From Verticiella alkaliphila (GTDB lineage: Bacteria > Pseudomonadota > Gammaproteobacteria > Burkholderiales > Burkholderiaceae_B): a stretch of DNA of 64,000 nucleotides. Positions 27,231 to 36,810 of this stretch are shown piece after piece. Numbering within the stretch: the first letter of the stretch is position 1; the number at the start of each line of letters is the position of its first letter. The stretch is taken from assembly GCF_018904615.1 (NCBI RefSeq), contig NZ_JADCNH010000003.1, positions 124,001 through 188,000 on the forward strand. The letters are read 5' to 3'. Both the position numbers and the translations under genes were made by a program. The notes beneath the pieces were generated by a model. That model did no database searches. It was given only the letters and a program-made list of their open reading frames with translations, and had not been told where the DNA came from.

Positions 27231-28427
27231 ATGACACGCATCCAAGCCAGCCCTGCCCTCAAGCGCTTTCGCGTCCTGGACGTGTCCCGCGTGCGCGCTG
27301 GCCCCACCTGCGTACGCATCCTCGCGGACTTTGGGGCAGACGTCATCCGCATCGAGCCGCCACGCGGCGTGGATCCCAACGAAGCCATGTTCGCGGGCGA
27401 TCGCTGGGGCGGTGACTTCCAGAACCTGAACCGCAACAAGCGCTCGCTCGCGCTGAACCTGAAGAAGCCCGAGGGGCTCGCCATTTTCCAGAGGCTCGTG
27501 GCCGACGCCGACGTGGTCGTGGAGAACTGGCGCCCCGACGTGAAGAAGCGGCTGGGCGTGGACTACGAATCGCTGCGCGCCATCAACCCGCGCATCATCC
27601 TTGCCAGCATTTCCGGCTTTGGCCAGGACGGCCCCTACGCCAAGCGCCCGGGCTTTGACCAGATCATCCAGGGCATGGGCGGGCTCATGTCGGTCACGGG
27701 GCATCCCGACCAGGGCCCGGTGCGCGCCGGGCTGGCCGTGGCCGATTCGAGCACCGGGCTGTACGCGGCCATCGGCATCCTCACGGCACTGCTCGAGCGT
27801 GAAGTGTCCGGTGAGGGCCAGTGGGTGCACGCCTCGCTGCTGCACACCCAGATCGCCATGATGGATTTCCAGGCCGCCCGCTATCTGAATGATGGCGACG
27901 TGCCGGTGCAGGAAGGCAACGATCACCCGACCAGCAGCCCGATGGGCCTCTTCGATGCCGCCGACGGCCCCTTCAACCTGGGCGCCTCGGGCGAAGGTAA
28001 CTGGAAGCGCCTGTGCGATCTGCTCGGCAAGCCCGAGTGGCTGAGCGATCCGGAGTACGCGACAGAGAAGCTGCGCGTGCGCCATCGCCCGCGCTTGAAC
28101 GCCGAGCTCCAGGCCCTCTTTGCGACGCAGCCTGTGGCGCATTGGGTCGATGCGCTCAACGCCGCCGGCGTGCCCGCGGGCCCCGTCTACACCGTGCCGC
28201 AGATGTTCGAAGATCCGCAGGTGCAGTCGCTGGGCGTCGCGCGCACCGTGGCTGCACACGAAGGCGGCGAGCGCACGCTCATCACCCAGCCTGTGACCCT
28301 CACCCGCACCCCCGCCGACATCGCACGTACGGCCCCCGGCTGGGGCGAACACACAGCCGACATCCTGCGTGATCTCGGCTACGACGAAGCCACCATCGAA
28401 CGTCTGCACGCCGACGGCGTCGTCTGA
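27231..28427 (+). CDS. CaiB/BaiF family (type III) CoA-transferase
   Basis: A protein of 398 aa, start 14 bases behind the amidase stop. RVLDVSRVRAGPTCVRILADFGADVIRIEPP and ENWRPDVKKRLG identify the family; the Asp nucleophile lies in LAVADSSTGLYAAIG. It would make the CoA ester of the acid released by the amidase and pass it to the crotonase encoded next. Confidence 0.93.
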   Translation: MTRIQASPALKRFRVLDVSRVRAGPTCVRILADFGADVIRIEPPRGVDPNEAMFAGDRWGGDFQNLNRNKRSLALNLKKPEGLAIFQRLVADADVVVENWRPDVKKRLGVDYESLRAINPRIILASISGFGQDGPYAKRPGFDQIIQGMGGLMSVTGHPDQGPVRAGLAVADSSTGLYAAIGILTALLEREVSGEGQWVHASLLHTQIAMMDFQAARYLNDGDVPVQEGNDHPTSSPMGLFDAADGPFNLGASGEGNWKRLCDLLGKPEWLSDPEYATEKLRVRHRPRLNAELQALFATQPVAHWVDALNAAGVPAGPVYTVPQMFEDPQVQSLGVARTVAAHEGGERTLITQPVTLTRTPADIARTAPGWGEHTADILRDLGYDEATIERLHADGVV

Positions 28428-28438
28428 GGAGACCCACC

Positions 28439-29239
28439 ATGACCGATTCCTCCACCAGCCCGGGCCGCGTGTTCGCCACCGTCGAGAACGGTGTGGCCAA
28501 TCTTGTCCTGAGCAATCCGGCCCGCTACAACGCCATGTCGCTGGGCATGTGGGAAAGCCTTGCCCAGCTCACCCGCGAAGCCGACGCCGATCCTGCCGTG
28601 CGCGTGCTCGTGCTCCAGGGGGACGGCGACAAATCCTTCGTCTCGGGCGCGGACATCTCCGAATTCGCCACGGTGCGCGACAACCCCGCCCAGGTGGCGC
28701 ACTACGCCAACGCGGTGCGTGACGCCCAGGAAGGCCTGTCTGCCTGCAGCAAGCCCGTGATCGCGGTGATCCGCGGCATCTGCATGGGTGGCGGCCTGGG
28801 CCTGGCGCTGGCCTGTGACCTGCGCTATTGCGCCGATGACGCGCGCTTTCGCATGCCCGCGGCGCGCCTGGGCCTGGGCTATGACCTGGACGGCACGCGG
28901 CGCATGGTCGACATCCTGGGTGCTGCCCGCGCCACGGAGCTCTTCTTCACGGCGCGCACCTTCGATGGGCGCGAAGCCGCCCGCATCGGCTTCGTGCACC
29001 AGAGCTACGCGCCGGATGCGCTGGCCGCCGCCGTGCGCGAGACGACCAGTGCGATTGCCGCCAACGCGCCGCTCACGCTGCGCTCGGCCAAGATGTCCAT
29101 TCGCCACCTGCTGGGCGACGAGGACGTCAGCGCAAGTGCCGTGGCCGATGCCGTGGCAGCCTGCTTCGAGAGCCAGGACTACCGGGAAGGCCAACAGGCC
29201 TTCCGCGAGAAGCGCCCGCCCCAGTTCACGGGTCGCTGA
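28439..29239 (+). CDS. Crotonase/enoyl-CoA hydratase family protein
   Basis: A protein of 266 aa. The oxyanion-hole segments SGADISEFA and GGGLGLALACDLR are present. The first hydratase Glu position reads MPAARLGLG, and the second lies in YDLDG rather than PGAGG, so the two glutamates of classical hydratase are not conserved. It may catalyse another crotonase reaction such as decarboxylation, hydrolysis or isomerisation. It is the third gene of the operon, 11 bases behind the CoA-transferase. Confidence 0.88.
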   Translation: MTDSSTSPGRVFATVENGVANLVLSNPARYNAMSLGMWESLAQLTREADADPAVRVLVLQGDGDKSFVSGADISEFATVRDNPAQVAHYANAVRDAQEGLSACSKPVIAVIRGICMGGGLGLALACDLRYCADDARFRMPAARLGLGYDLDGTRRMVDILGAARATELFFTARTFDGREAARIGFVHQSYAPDALAAAVRETTSAIAANAPLTLRSAKMSIRHLLGDEDVSASAVADAVAACFESQDYREGQQAFREKRPPQFTGR

Positions 29240-29296
29240 GCGCGCCGCCCCACCGATCACCCCCCGCCGCTAGCCCTGCTTTCTCAGGAGAGAAAC

Positions 29297-30277
29297 ATGA
29301 AATCGCTATGCCAGATCGCCGTCACCGCCCTTCTCACCGCTGCCAGCACCGCCGCTTTGGCGCTCGGCCCGCAACCCAAGCCCCTCGCGCAGCCGCAGAC
29401 GCTGACGCTGGGCATGGTCAAGGTGGGCCATCTCTCGCCCATGCAGTTCATGGCCGAGGATATGAAGCAGTGCAACGTGCAGGTCAAGCCTGCGGAGTTC
29501 GTGCGCTACGCCGATGCGCGCACCGCCCTGCTGTCGGGCTCGGTGGACGTGACCGGCATCGGCCCGGCGGACCTGGCGATTGCGTTGTCGCAGGGTAGCA
29601 AGGAGATCGTGGGCCTCACCGGCGTCGCCTCCTCGCCCAAGTACCTCGTGGTGCGCAAGGGCGCAGGCATCCAGTCCTGGGCGGACCTGAAGGGCAAGCG
29701 CGTCGGCATCGCCCCGGGCTCGGCCGTCTGGTTCCAGTTCGCCGCCACGCTCGCGGAGAACGGCACGCCCTACAACAGCTTCACCCCCGTGAACATCCAG
29801 GGCGGCGGCACGGCCTTCGTGCAGGCGCTGCAGCGCGGCGACGTGGATGCCGTGGCTTTGTGGGAACCTTTCGAATCCCAGCTGGTGGCCGAAGGCACCG
29901 CGGAGTTCGCCAAGAACATGGATTACAGCCAATCCAAGGCGGTAGGCGCCGAGCTGGGCCTGATCGCGGCCTCGCGCACGGCCATCCAGAACAAGCGAGA
30001 AGCGCTCGAGTGCTTCCTGTGGCACTACAAGAACCGCGAGGCCGAGCTGGCCAAGGATCCCGCGGCGTTCGCCCAGGCCTACTCGCAATACACCGGCCTG
30101 CCGCTCAACGTGACGCAGGAGTCCGTCAAGCTCATCAAGCTCGGCGGCGTGCTCGACCTGCCCCAGCTGCAACGCCAGGCCAAGACCTTCCATGACCTGG
30201 GCGTGATCCCGAAGGACACCAGCGCCGAGATCAACACGGTCTGGGATCCCAGCCTGCTCGCCGACGTCATGAAGTGA
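29297..30277 (+). CDS. ABC transporter substrate-binding protein, TauA/NitT type
   Basis: A protein of 326 aa with a signal peptide (MKSLCQIAVTALLTAAS...ALA). Typical segments are YLVVRKGAGIQSWADLKGKRVGI and DVDAVALWEPFESQL. AGGAGAG lies before the start. The family binds sulfonates, nitrate, pyrimidine precursors or aromatic acids. Together with the next two genes it makes a complete importer for the substrate of this operon. Confidence 0.9.
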   Translation: MKSLCQIAVTALLTAASTAALALGPQPKPLAQPQTLTLGMVKVGHLSPMQFMAEDMKQCNVQVKPAEFVRYADARTALLSGSVDVTGIGPADLAIALSQGSKEIVGLTGVASSPKYLVVRKGAGIQSWADLKGKRVGIAPGSAVWFQFAATLAENGTPYNSFTPVNIQGGGTAFVQALQRGDVDAVALWEPFESQLVAEGTAEFAKNMDYSQSKAVGAELGLIAASRTAIQNKREALECFLWHYKNREAELAKDPAAFAQAYSQYTGLPLNVTQESVKLIKLGGVLDLPQLQRQAKTFHDLGVIPKDTSAEINTVWDPSLLADVMK

Positions 30278-30311
30278 TGCGTCAGGTCAGCCCCTATCGC
30301 CGAGGTATGCC

Positions 30312-31147
30312 GTGAATACATCCACCTTGAAGGCGCCCGCGTTGCGCCTGCCCCGCGCCCCTCGCTGGCGCCGCCTGGGACTGGGCCTTGTCGTGCCAGT
30401 TGCCATCCTGCTCCTCTGGCAATGGGTGGGCATGCGGCCCGGCATGGCCGGCATCATGCCCACCCCCGTGCAGGTGCCCGGGCCTGGTATGACTGGATCT
30501 TCGGCAATCCCGGCATGGGGCTGAATCCCTACCTTGGCACGTGGACCAGCAACGTGCAGTATTCCACGATGCGCGTGATCCAGGGCTTTGCCCTGGCTGT
30601 GGCCCTGGGCGTGCCGCTGGGCCTGGCGATCGGCTGGAGCCGCACCATTGCGCTCATGCTCGATCCCATGGTCCAGGGCCTGCGCCCGATCCCCATCACG
30701 GCCTGGCTGCCTTTTTCCATCGCGCTCTTCGGCATCCGGGATTTCGGCTCGATCTTCCTGATCTTCCTGGGCGGCTTCTACGCCATCGTGGTCAACACCA
30801 CCCAGGGCGCGCGCGATGTGGATCGCAACCTGGTGCGCGCGGCCACGATGATGGGCGCATCCCCCACCCAACTCCTGCGCCGCGTCGTGCTGCCGGCAGC
30901 CATGCCGTCCATCTTCACCGGCCTGCGCATCGGCCTGGGCATCTCCTGGACAGCCGTGATCGTGTCCGAGATGGTGGCCGTCAAGTCCGGCCTGGGCTAT
31001 GTCCTCTGGGATGCCTATTACGTGGGCCGCATGGACATCGTGCTGGCCGACATGGCCTCCATCGGGATCATGGGCTTTCTGAGCGATCGGCTCATCGTGT
31101 TCATCGAACGTCGCGTGCTGGTCTGGCGCATGCTGCAGAACTATTGA
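30312..31147 (+). pseudogene. ABC transporter permease, TauC/SsuC type (one apparent base loss)
   Basis: The first frame from ATG 30312 gives 55 family-like residues with a membrane segment (LGLVVPVAILLLWQWVGM) and loses register near 30477 at GTGCCCGGGCC. A second frame continues from there as WYDWIFGNPG and is complete to 31147. It has the EAA-loop RAATMMGASPTQLLRRVVLPAA. Restoring one C in that run gives a normal permease of about 278 aa. The ATPase gene follows 10 bases later. Confidence 0.87.
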
Positions 31148-31157
31148 GGACCTCGTC

Positions 31158-31907
31158 ATGTCAGGCATTGCCATCCAGCATCTGTCCAAGACCTATCCGG
31201 GCGCCACGCCAGTCCATGCGCTCGACGAGATCCATCTGCAGGTCAACGAGGGCGAGTTCATCGCGCTGCTCGGCCCATCCGGCTGCGGCAAGTCGACCCT
31301 GCTCAACCTGGTCGCAGGCTTTGAGCAGCCCAGCGCCGGCAAGCTGACCGTCGAGGGCCAGGCCGTGAAGCGCCCGGGCCCCGAGCGTGGCGTCGTGTTC
31401 CAGGAGGCCGCGCTCTTTCCGTGGCTGTCCGTCTGGGAGAACGTCGTGTTCGGCCCGAAGATGGCGGGTGAGGCACGCAGTGCCTACGAACCGCGCGCGA
31501 AGGAGATGCTCGAGATCACGGGCCTGTCGGCCTTCACGAACCACCTGCCGGTGCAGCTCTCGGGCGGCATGCGTCAGCGCGTGGGCATTGCCCGCGTGCT
31601 CACGCTGGGCTCGCGCATCCTGCTGATGGACGAGCCCTTCGGCGCGCTGGACGCGCAGACGCGGCTCACCATGCAGGAGCTGCTGCTGTCGGTATGGCAC
31701 CGCTTTCGCAAGACGGTCGTCTTCGTCACCCACGACATCGACGAGGCCATCCTGCTGGCCGACACGATCTACGTGATGTCGGCGCGCCCGGGTCGCATCC
31801 AGACCCGCATCGAAGTGCCCATCGAACGCCCGCGCACGCTGGAGCACACCACCAGCGAGCAATTCAACGCGCTCAAGCGCGAGATCATGCACCAGATCCG
31901 GCACTGA
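31158..31907 (+). CDS. ABC transporter ATPase, TauB/SsuB type
   Basis: A protein of 249 aa. Walker A GPSGCGKST near residue 37, signature LSGGMRQR, Walker B ILLMDEPFGALD and switch His in FVTHDIDEAI are all intact. It drives the importer formed with the preceding two genes. Confidence 0.95.
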   Translation: MSGIAIQHLSKTYPGATPVHALDEIHLQVNEGEFIALLGPSGCGKSTLLNLVAGFEQPSAGKLTVEGQAVKRPGPERGVVFQEAALFPWLSVWENVVFGPKMAGEARSAYEPRAKEMLEITGLSAFTNHLPVQLSGGMRQRVGIARVLTLGSRILLMDEPFGALDAQTRLTMQELLLSVWHRFRKTVVFVTHDIDEAILLADTIYVMSARPGRIQTRIEVPIERPRTLEHTTSEQFNALKREIMHQIRH

Positions 31908-31925
31908 GCCCGAAGGAGCCCGCGC

Positions 31926-32801
31926 ATGGCCAACCCCCGCGTCCCCTATCGTTTCTCGCACCAGCGCGCACCGCTGGCGCCGCCACCCGATGGCCGCATC
32001 ATGGTGCACCTGGTCGTCAACGTGGAGAACTGGCAGTTCGACCAGCCGATGCCGCGCACGATCATCACGCCGCCGCATGGGCGCGAGACCGTGCCGGACG
32101 TGCCCAACTTCAGCTGGGTGGACTACGGCATGCGCGCGGGCCTGCCGCGCATGATCGAGGCCATCGCCGAACGCGGCCTGCCCGCCTCGACGAGCTTCAA
32201 CGCCAGCGTGATCGACGCCTACCCGGCTGCCGCCGAGGCCATGCGCGATGCCGGCTGGGAATTCATCGGTCACGGCGTACACCAGCAGTCGCTCAATCAC
32301 GGCGACGAATCCCAGATCATCGAAGCCACGCTCGCCAAGATCGCGGCCTTCACGGGCCAGCGCCCGCGCGGTTGGCTGAGCCCGGGCCTGCGCGAGACAC
32401 CGGACACGCCCGATCTGCTGGCGGCCGCCGGCATCGAGTACGTGTGCGACTGGGTGATCGACGACGTGCCCAACTGGATGCGCGTGAAGGCCGGGAACCT
32501 GATCCAGATGCCCTACAACCTGGAGTTGAACGACTCCATCATCTACGCCATCGAGAAACACTCGTCGCCGGAATTCCTGCTGCGCCTGCAACGCACGCTC
32601 GCGCTCTTCGAGCGCGAATCCCGCCGCCAGCCGCGCGTGCTGGCCCTGGGGCTGCATCCGCACCTGATGGGCGTGCCGCACCGCTTCGGCGACTTCGAAC
32701 AGATGCTGGACCTGCTCATGCGCAGCCGCGATGTGTGCTTCATGACGGGCAGCCAGATCGCGGACTGGTTCCGCGGCGCCGAACCGCCCCCCACGGTGTG
32801 A
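31926..32801 (+). CDS. PuuE-type polysaccharide deacetylase family hydrolase C
   Basis: A protein of 291 aa, related to the two enzymes of the first operon: VDYGMRAGLPRMIEAI, GHGVHQQS, GWLSPGLRETPDTPDLLAAAG, and the C-terminal HPHLMGVPHRFGDFEQML. The HP and PHR positions agree with paralogue A and not with B. There is no signal peptide. It lies directly behind the ABC importer and before an alpha/beta hydrolase, so I infer ring opening of an imported cyclic amide whose product is then handled by the operon's amidase. Confidence 0.85.
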   Translation: MANPRVPYRFSHQRAPLAPPPDGRIMVHLVVNVENWQFDQPMPRTIITPPHGRETVPDVPNFSWVDYGMRAGLPRMIEAIAERGLPASTSFNASVIDAYPAAAEAMRDAGWEFIGHGVHQQSLNHGDESQIIEATLAKIAAFTGQRPRGWLSPGLRETPDTPDLLAAAGIEYVCDWVIDDVPNWMRVKAGNLIQMPYNLELNDSIIYAIEKHSSPEFLLRLQRTLALFERESRRQPRVLALGLHPHLMGVPHRFGDFEQMLDLLMRSRDVCFMTGSQIADWFRGAEPPPTV

Positions 32802-32808
32802 GGCCGCG

Positions 32809-33690
32809 ATGCCCGAGATCCTGACAGACGACGACATTCGCCTGCACGTGGAGACCTCGGGCGACGGGCCGCCCATCGTGTTCGTGCACGAGTTCGCCGG
32901 GGATCATCGCAGCTGGGCGCCCCAGGTGGCGGCCTTCTCGGCACGTCATCGCTGCGTGGTCTTCGCCGCGCGCGGGTATCCACCGTCGGATGTGCCGCAG
33001 GAGGCGTGGCGCTACAGTCAGGCACGCGCCGCCGCCGACGTCCTCGCGGTGATGGATGCCCTGCGTTTGCCCTCGGCCCACTTGGTCGGGCTGTCCATGG
33101 GCGGCTTTGCCGTGCTGCATGCGGCGCTCGTCGCACCGGCCCGCGTGCGGTCGATGACGATGGCCGGCGTGGGCTACGGCGCCGAGCCGGAACAGGCAGC
33201 GGAGTTCGCGGCGCTGTCCCACGAGGCGGCGGCGCAGTTCGAACGCCTGGGCAGTGCCGGATTTGCGCCCGTGTATGCCAGTGGCCCCGCGCGTATCCCC
33301 TTCCAGATCAAGGATCCGGACGGCTGGCAGCGCTTCGCCGAGCAATTGGGCGAGCACGACCCTCGCGGTGCGGCCTACACACTGCGCGGCGTGCAGGCGC
33401 GCCGACCCTCGCTGTATGCCCTGCGCGATGAACTCGCGGCACTGACCGTGCCGGCCCTCGTGATCGCCGGCGACGAGGATGACCACACGCTCGCCGCGTC
33501 GATCTTCCTCAAGCAGACGCTGCCCGCCGCCGGCCTGCTCGTGCTGCCGCGAAGCGGACACACGTTGAACCTGGAAGCGCCAGAGGCGTTCAACGCCGCC
33601 GTGGCCACGCTCGTCGACAGCGTCGAGCGAGGTGAGTCTTGGCTGCGTGACCCGCGCACGCGCGGCGCCAGCATGAAGACGCAGGAATGA
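32809..33690 (+). CDS. Alpha/beta-fold hydrolase
   Basis: A protein of 293 aa. The nucleophile elbow GLSMGG lies near residue 100, the acid candidate is in VIAGDEDDH, and the catalytic His is in RSGHTLNLE. The oxyanion region is VFVHEFAGDH. It is cytoplasmic. Family members in N-heterocycle pathways remove formyl groups or open lactones, but which applies here cannot be told. It overlaps the next start by four bases (ATGA). Confidence 0.9.
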   Translation: MPEILTDDDIRLHVETSGDGPPIVFVHEFAGDHRSWAPQVAAFSARHRCVVFAARGYPPSDVPQEAWRYSQARAAADVLAVMDALRLPSAHLVGLSMGGFAVLHAALVAPARVRSMTMAGVGYGAEPEQAAEFAALSHEAAAQFERLGSAGFAPVYASGPARIPFQIKDPDGWQRFAEQLGEHDPRGAAYTLRGVQARRPSLYALRDELAALTVPALVIAGDEDDHTLAASIFLKQTLPAAGLLVLPRSGHTLNLEAPEAFNAAVATLVDSVERGESWLRDPRTRGASMKTQE

Positions 33691-35039
33691 TGACGCAGAG
33701 CATCAGCGCCACCCTCGCCCGCCTGTGCCTGCACCGCGTGCAGGACCATGATCGCGCGCGGGCCGCCCTGCATGTGCGCGACTGGTATGCCTGTGCGCTG
33801 GCAGGAACGACGCTGCCCGTGGCGCACACGCTCTGGGCCGGCGCCCGTGGCCTGGCGGGTGATGCGGACCCCTGGGCTGCACTCGGCTTCGAGGCATCTC
33901 TCGGCACGCTGCTGGAGATGGACGACATCGACCGCGCCGCGCTGTGCCATCCGGGCCCGGTCATCGTGCCGGCGGCGCTGTTCCTCGGCCGAAGGCTGGG
34001 ATCGTCCGGACGCCAGGTGCTCGACGCCGTCGTGCGCGGCTACGAAGCTGCCATTCGGGTGGGCCGGGCCACCGGCCCGAGGCACTACGCCTACTGGCAT
34101 CCGACGTCGACCTGCGGCAGCCTTGGCGCCGCGGTCGCTGCGGCCTCACTGCTCGCCGAAGGCCGCCCGGATACGCATGACCTTCTGGCGCATGCCCTCG
34201 GCCTGGCCGCGACGCGTGCCTCTGGCCTCTGGCAGGTGCGTCTGGAGCCCAACTCCGCCAAGCCCTGGCACACGGCACAGGCGGCCCAGACCGGTGTGCA
34301 GGCTGCCTTGCAAGCCAGCGCCGGGCTCACCGCTCCCGCGCACATGCTGGAGGGCACCAAGGGCTTTTTCGCCGCGCTGGCCCCGGATGGCGACGCTGCG
34401 CATGTCATCAGCGAGCCCGTGGATCACTGGCGCATCCATGACACCAGTTTCAAGCCGTGGCCCGCCTGCCGCCATACCCACCCGGCCATCGCGGCCACGC
34501 TCGCGCTGCGCGATGGCTTCCTGGGCCGCAGCGCCGCGTTGCCAGCCATCCAGACCTTGACGGTCCGGACGTATGCCGATGCCCTGGACTTCTGCAACAA
34601 CCCCCACCCCACAGACGCAGCCCAGGCGCGGTTCAGCCTGCAGCACACCCTGGCGGTGGCCTGGCTGCGAGGCGAGCCCCGGCTGGCAGATTTCCAGCCA
34701 GCGGCCCTGACCGATCCGGCGATCGTCGCGTTGCGCCAGCAGGTGCGCCTGATCGCCGACGCGGATTGCCAGGCCCGCTATCCCGCGCATTTCGGCGCCC
34801 TGGTCGAAGCCGTGCAGCCGGAGGGCAGCGGCAGCCGCGCCCATTGTGCCGATGCGCCTGGCGACCCCGAAGATCCGCTCTCGGAGACGGCATTGCTGGC
34901 CAAACTGGCAGACGCCGCCACCTCTGCCGGGTGGGCGACACCCCAGATTGAGGCTCTGGCCCTCGCCTGCGCCTCGTTGCCCCACGCGCCCGATCTCCGA
35001 CAGCTGCCCGGACTCCTGCCGGCAGGCCCCGTGCACTGA
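33687..35039 (+). CDS. MmgE/PrpD family protein
   Basis: A protein of 450 aa starting ATGATG and overlapping the hydrolase stop. The family pattern is clear in the helical N-terminal domain (RDWYACALAGTTLPV, YEAAIRVGRATG) and in SFKPWPACRHTHPAI. Members dehydrate 2-methylcitrate or isomerise cis-aconitate-type acids. It is the last gene of the operon and could dehydrate or isomerise a branched diacid intermediate. Confidence 0.88.
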   Translation: MMTQSISATLARLCLHRVQDHDRARAALHVRDWYACALAGTTLPVAHTLWAGARGLAGDADPWAALGFEASLGTLLEMDDIDRAALCHPGPVIVPAALFLGRRLGSSGRQVLDAVVRGYEAAIRVGRATGPRHYAYWHPTSTCGSLGAAVAAASLLAEGRPDTHDLLAHALGLAATRASGLWQVRLEPNSAKPWHTAQAAQTGVQAALQASAGLTAPAHMLEGTKGFFAALAPDGDAAHVISEPVDHWRIHDTSFKPWPACRHTHPAIAATLALRDGFLGRSAALPAIQTLTVRTYADALDFCNNPHPTDAAQARFSLQHTLAVAWLRGEPRLADFQPAALTDPAIVALRQQVRLIADADCQARYPAHFGALVEAVQPEGSGSRAHCADAPGDPEDPLSETALLAKLADAATSAGWATPQIEALALACASLPHAPDLRQLPGLLPAGPVH

Positions 35040-35075
35040 CGCGATTCGCAGCGGCTTCGGTGGCACACTACCCGG

Positions 35076-35405
35076 ATGCCGACTGCTTCCAACCCTTTGC
35101 AGGTGGGGATCGCCTTCACCATCATGATTGCGGCGATCTACATCGTCGTCGTGGGCCTCGTCTTCGACGTCTGGTTTGAACGCCGCCATCAACGACGCAC
35201 GGGTCAACCGCTGACGCCAACCGTGGGCACGCCGCTGCTCACCGCGTTCTATTGCGGCATGGCCCTGCTGGCGCCCACGCAGGGAAGGAAGACGAGCATC
35301 CGCCTCGCATCCGCCGTCTGGCGCTGGCTGGCCGTGGGGCAGGTGCTCGCCATGTTTGCCTTCGGCGCGGCAGCCCTCGGATGGTGGCTTCTGCCGGGCC
35401 GTTGA
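35076..35405 (+). CDS. Small membrane protein of unknown function
   Basis: A protein of 109 aa with two predicted membrane segments (about residues 10-30, IAFTIMIAAIYIVVVGLVF, and about 85-106). A basic, presumably cytoplasmic loop FERRHQRRTG follows the first. No family recognised. It is tightly convergent with the sigma-factor gene (two bases between stops). Confidence 0.65.
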   Translation: MPTASNPLQVGIAFTIMIAAIYIVVVGLVFDVWFERRHQRRTGQPLTPTVGTPLLTAFYCGMALLAPTQGRKTSIRLASAVWRWLAVGQVLAMFAFGAAALGWWLLPGR

Positions 35406-35407
35406 GC

Positions 35408-36310
35408 TCACGCCATGGGCGTCCAGGCCGACAGGTGCCGCAGCTTGTCGGGATTTCGCACCACGTACACCGTCACGACACGCCCATCGCGAATGTCCAG
35501 CAACGTGGCCTGCGGCAGGCCATCGGCTTCGAGCGAAATGGCAGCCGGCTGGCCGTTCAGCCGCACCAGCCGCCAAGGCACGGGCGCCGGTCCCGCCTTG
35601 CGTGCGAGCCCGGCGTAGAGCCGGCACACCTTGTCCCGACCCACTACCGCGCGCAGCACGGCGGCTCGCTTCCCGCCGCCATCCGACTGGAACGTGGCAT
35701 CCTCGGCGAGCAGGGTCTGCAGCGCAGCCACATTACCCTCGCGCGAGGCGGCGATGAAGGCGCCGGCCAGGGCGAACGCTGCGTCATCCGCGGCCGGATA
35801 GCGCGGGCGCTCGGCGCGCACGTTGGCCCGCGCGCGCACGGCCAGTTGCCGGCAGGCGGCCGGGCTGCGGCCCAGCGTGAGACCGATCTCGTCGAAGTCT
35901 GTATCGAAGACGTCATGCAGCAGGAACACGGCACGCTCCAGGGGCGAGAGCCGCTCCAGCGCCAGCAACAAGGCCACCGAGACGTCCTGGGCCAATTCCA
36001 CCGGCTGAGGGGCTGGCCACGGCGTGGTGGCTTCCTCCGCCCACGGCTCCGGCAGCCACGGGCCTACATACGTCTCGCGCCGGGCACGCGCCGAGCCCAG
36101 CTGATCCAGGCATAGCCGCGTCACGACCCGGGCCAGGAAAGCCCGCGGGTGCTCCACAGTCTCTGGATCGCGCGCGTGCCAGCGCAGCCAGGCCTCCTGT
36201 AGCACGTCCTCGGCCTCGGCCACCGAGCCCAGCATGCGGTACGCCAGGCCGAGCAGATAGCGCCGGTGCGTCTGCAGGGCAGACGCGGCGGGGTCGGTGG
36301 CCGAGGTCAT
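35408..36310 (-). CDS. ECF41-type RNA polymerase sigma factor with SnoaL-like C-terminal extension
   Basis: A protein of 300 aa, longer than a plain ECF sigma. Region 2 (HRRYLLGLAYRMLGSVAEAEDVLQEAWLRW) and region 4 lie before residue 175. The linker carries WLPEP, and the C-terminal SnoaL-like domain carries DGGGK and NPDKL. These three motifs define group ECF41, in which the C-terminal domain regulates the sigma factor itself without an anti-sigma partner. The gene overlaps by ATGA the AhpD-like gene upstream of it, the partner type expected for this group. Confidence 0.93.
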   Translation of the reverse strand: MTSATDPAASALQTHRRYLLGLAYRMLGSVAEAEDVLQEAWLRWHARDPETVEHPRAFLARVVTRLCLDQLGSARARRETYVGPWLPEPWAEEATTPWPAPQPVELAQDVSVALLLALERLSPLERAVFLLHDVFDTDFDEIGLTLGRSPAACRQLAVRARANVRAERPRYPAADDAAFALAGAFIAASREGNVAALQTLLAEDATFQSDGGGKRAAVLRAVVGRDKVCRLYAGLARKAGPAPVPWRLVRLNGQPAAISLEADGLPQATLLDIRDGRVVTVYVVRNPDKLRHLSAWTPMA

Positions 36311-36774
36311 GCGGCCTCGCGGGCCGTGGACTCGAGCGCCGGGTGTTGGGAGCGAAAGCCCATGGCCAGCCGGTTCCAGCCGTTGATCGTGACGATGAGC
36401 AGCGTCAACGCCACACGCTCGCGCTCGTCGAAGTGCGCGGCGACCTCGGCATAGACGTCATCCGGCGCCTGGCTCTGTGGCAGCAACGTCAACGCTTCGG
36501 TCCACGCCAGCGCAGCCCGCTCACGCGGGGTGAACGCGGTGGATTCGCGCCACGCGGCCGTCAGATGCAGGCGCATTTCCGTCTCGCCATGCTTGCGCGC
36601 GTCGGTGGCGTGCATGTAGATGCAGAAGGCGCACCCATTGATCTGCGAGGCGCGGATCTTGACCAGCTCCAGCAGGGCTTGGCCGAGACCGGCGTTGCGC
36701 ACCGTGTGCTCCAGCGCCAGCATGGGCTTGAGCAGATCCGGGGCGACGGCGACGTAATCGAGACGGGCAGACAT
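36307..36774 (-). CDS. AhpD-like carboxymuconolactone decarboxylase family protein (ECF41 partner)
   Basis: A protein of 155 aa preceded by GGAG. The redox motif is intact: KIRASQINGCAFCIYMHATDARKHG contains CAFC with His five residues on. It probably reduces peroxides or another oxidant. It is the first gene of a two-gene operon with the sigma factor, the standard arrangement for ECF41. Confidence 0.93.
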   Translation of the reverse strand: MSARLDYVAVAPDLLKPMLALEHTVRNAGLGQALLELVKIRASQINGCAFCIYMHATDARKHGETEMRLHLTAAWRESTAFTPRERAALAWTEALTLLPQSQAPDDVYAEVAAHFDERERVALTLLIVTINGWNRLAMGFRSQHPALESTAREAA

Positions 36775-36810
36775 GACAGAGCTCCAGGAAAAGTGAGGTT
36801 GCCCTGTCTA

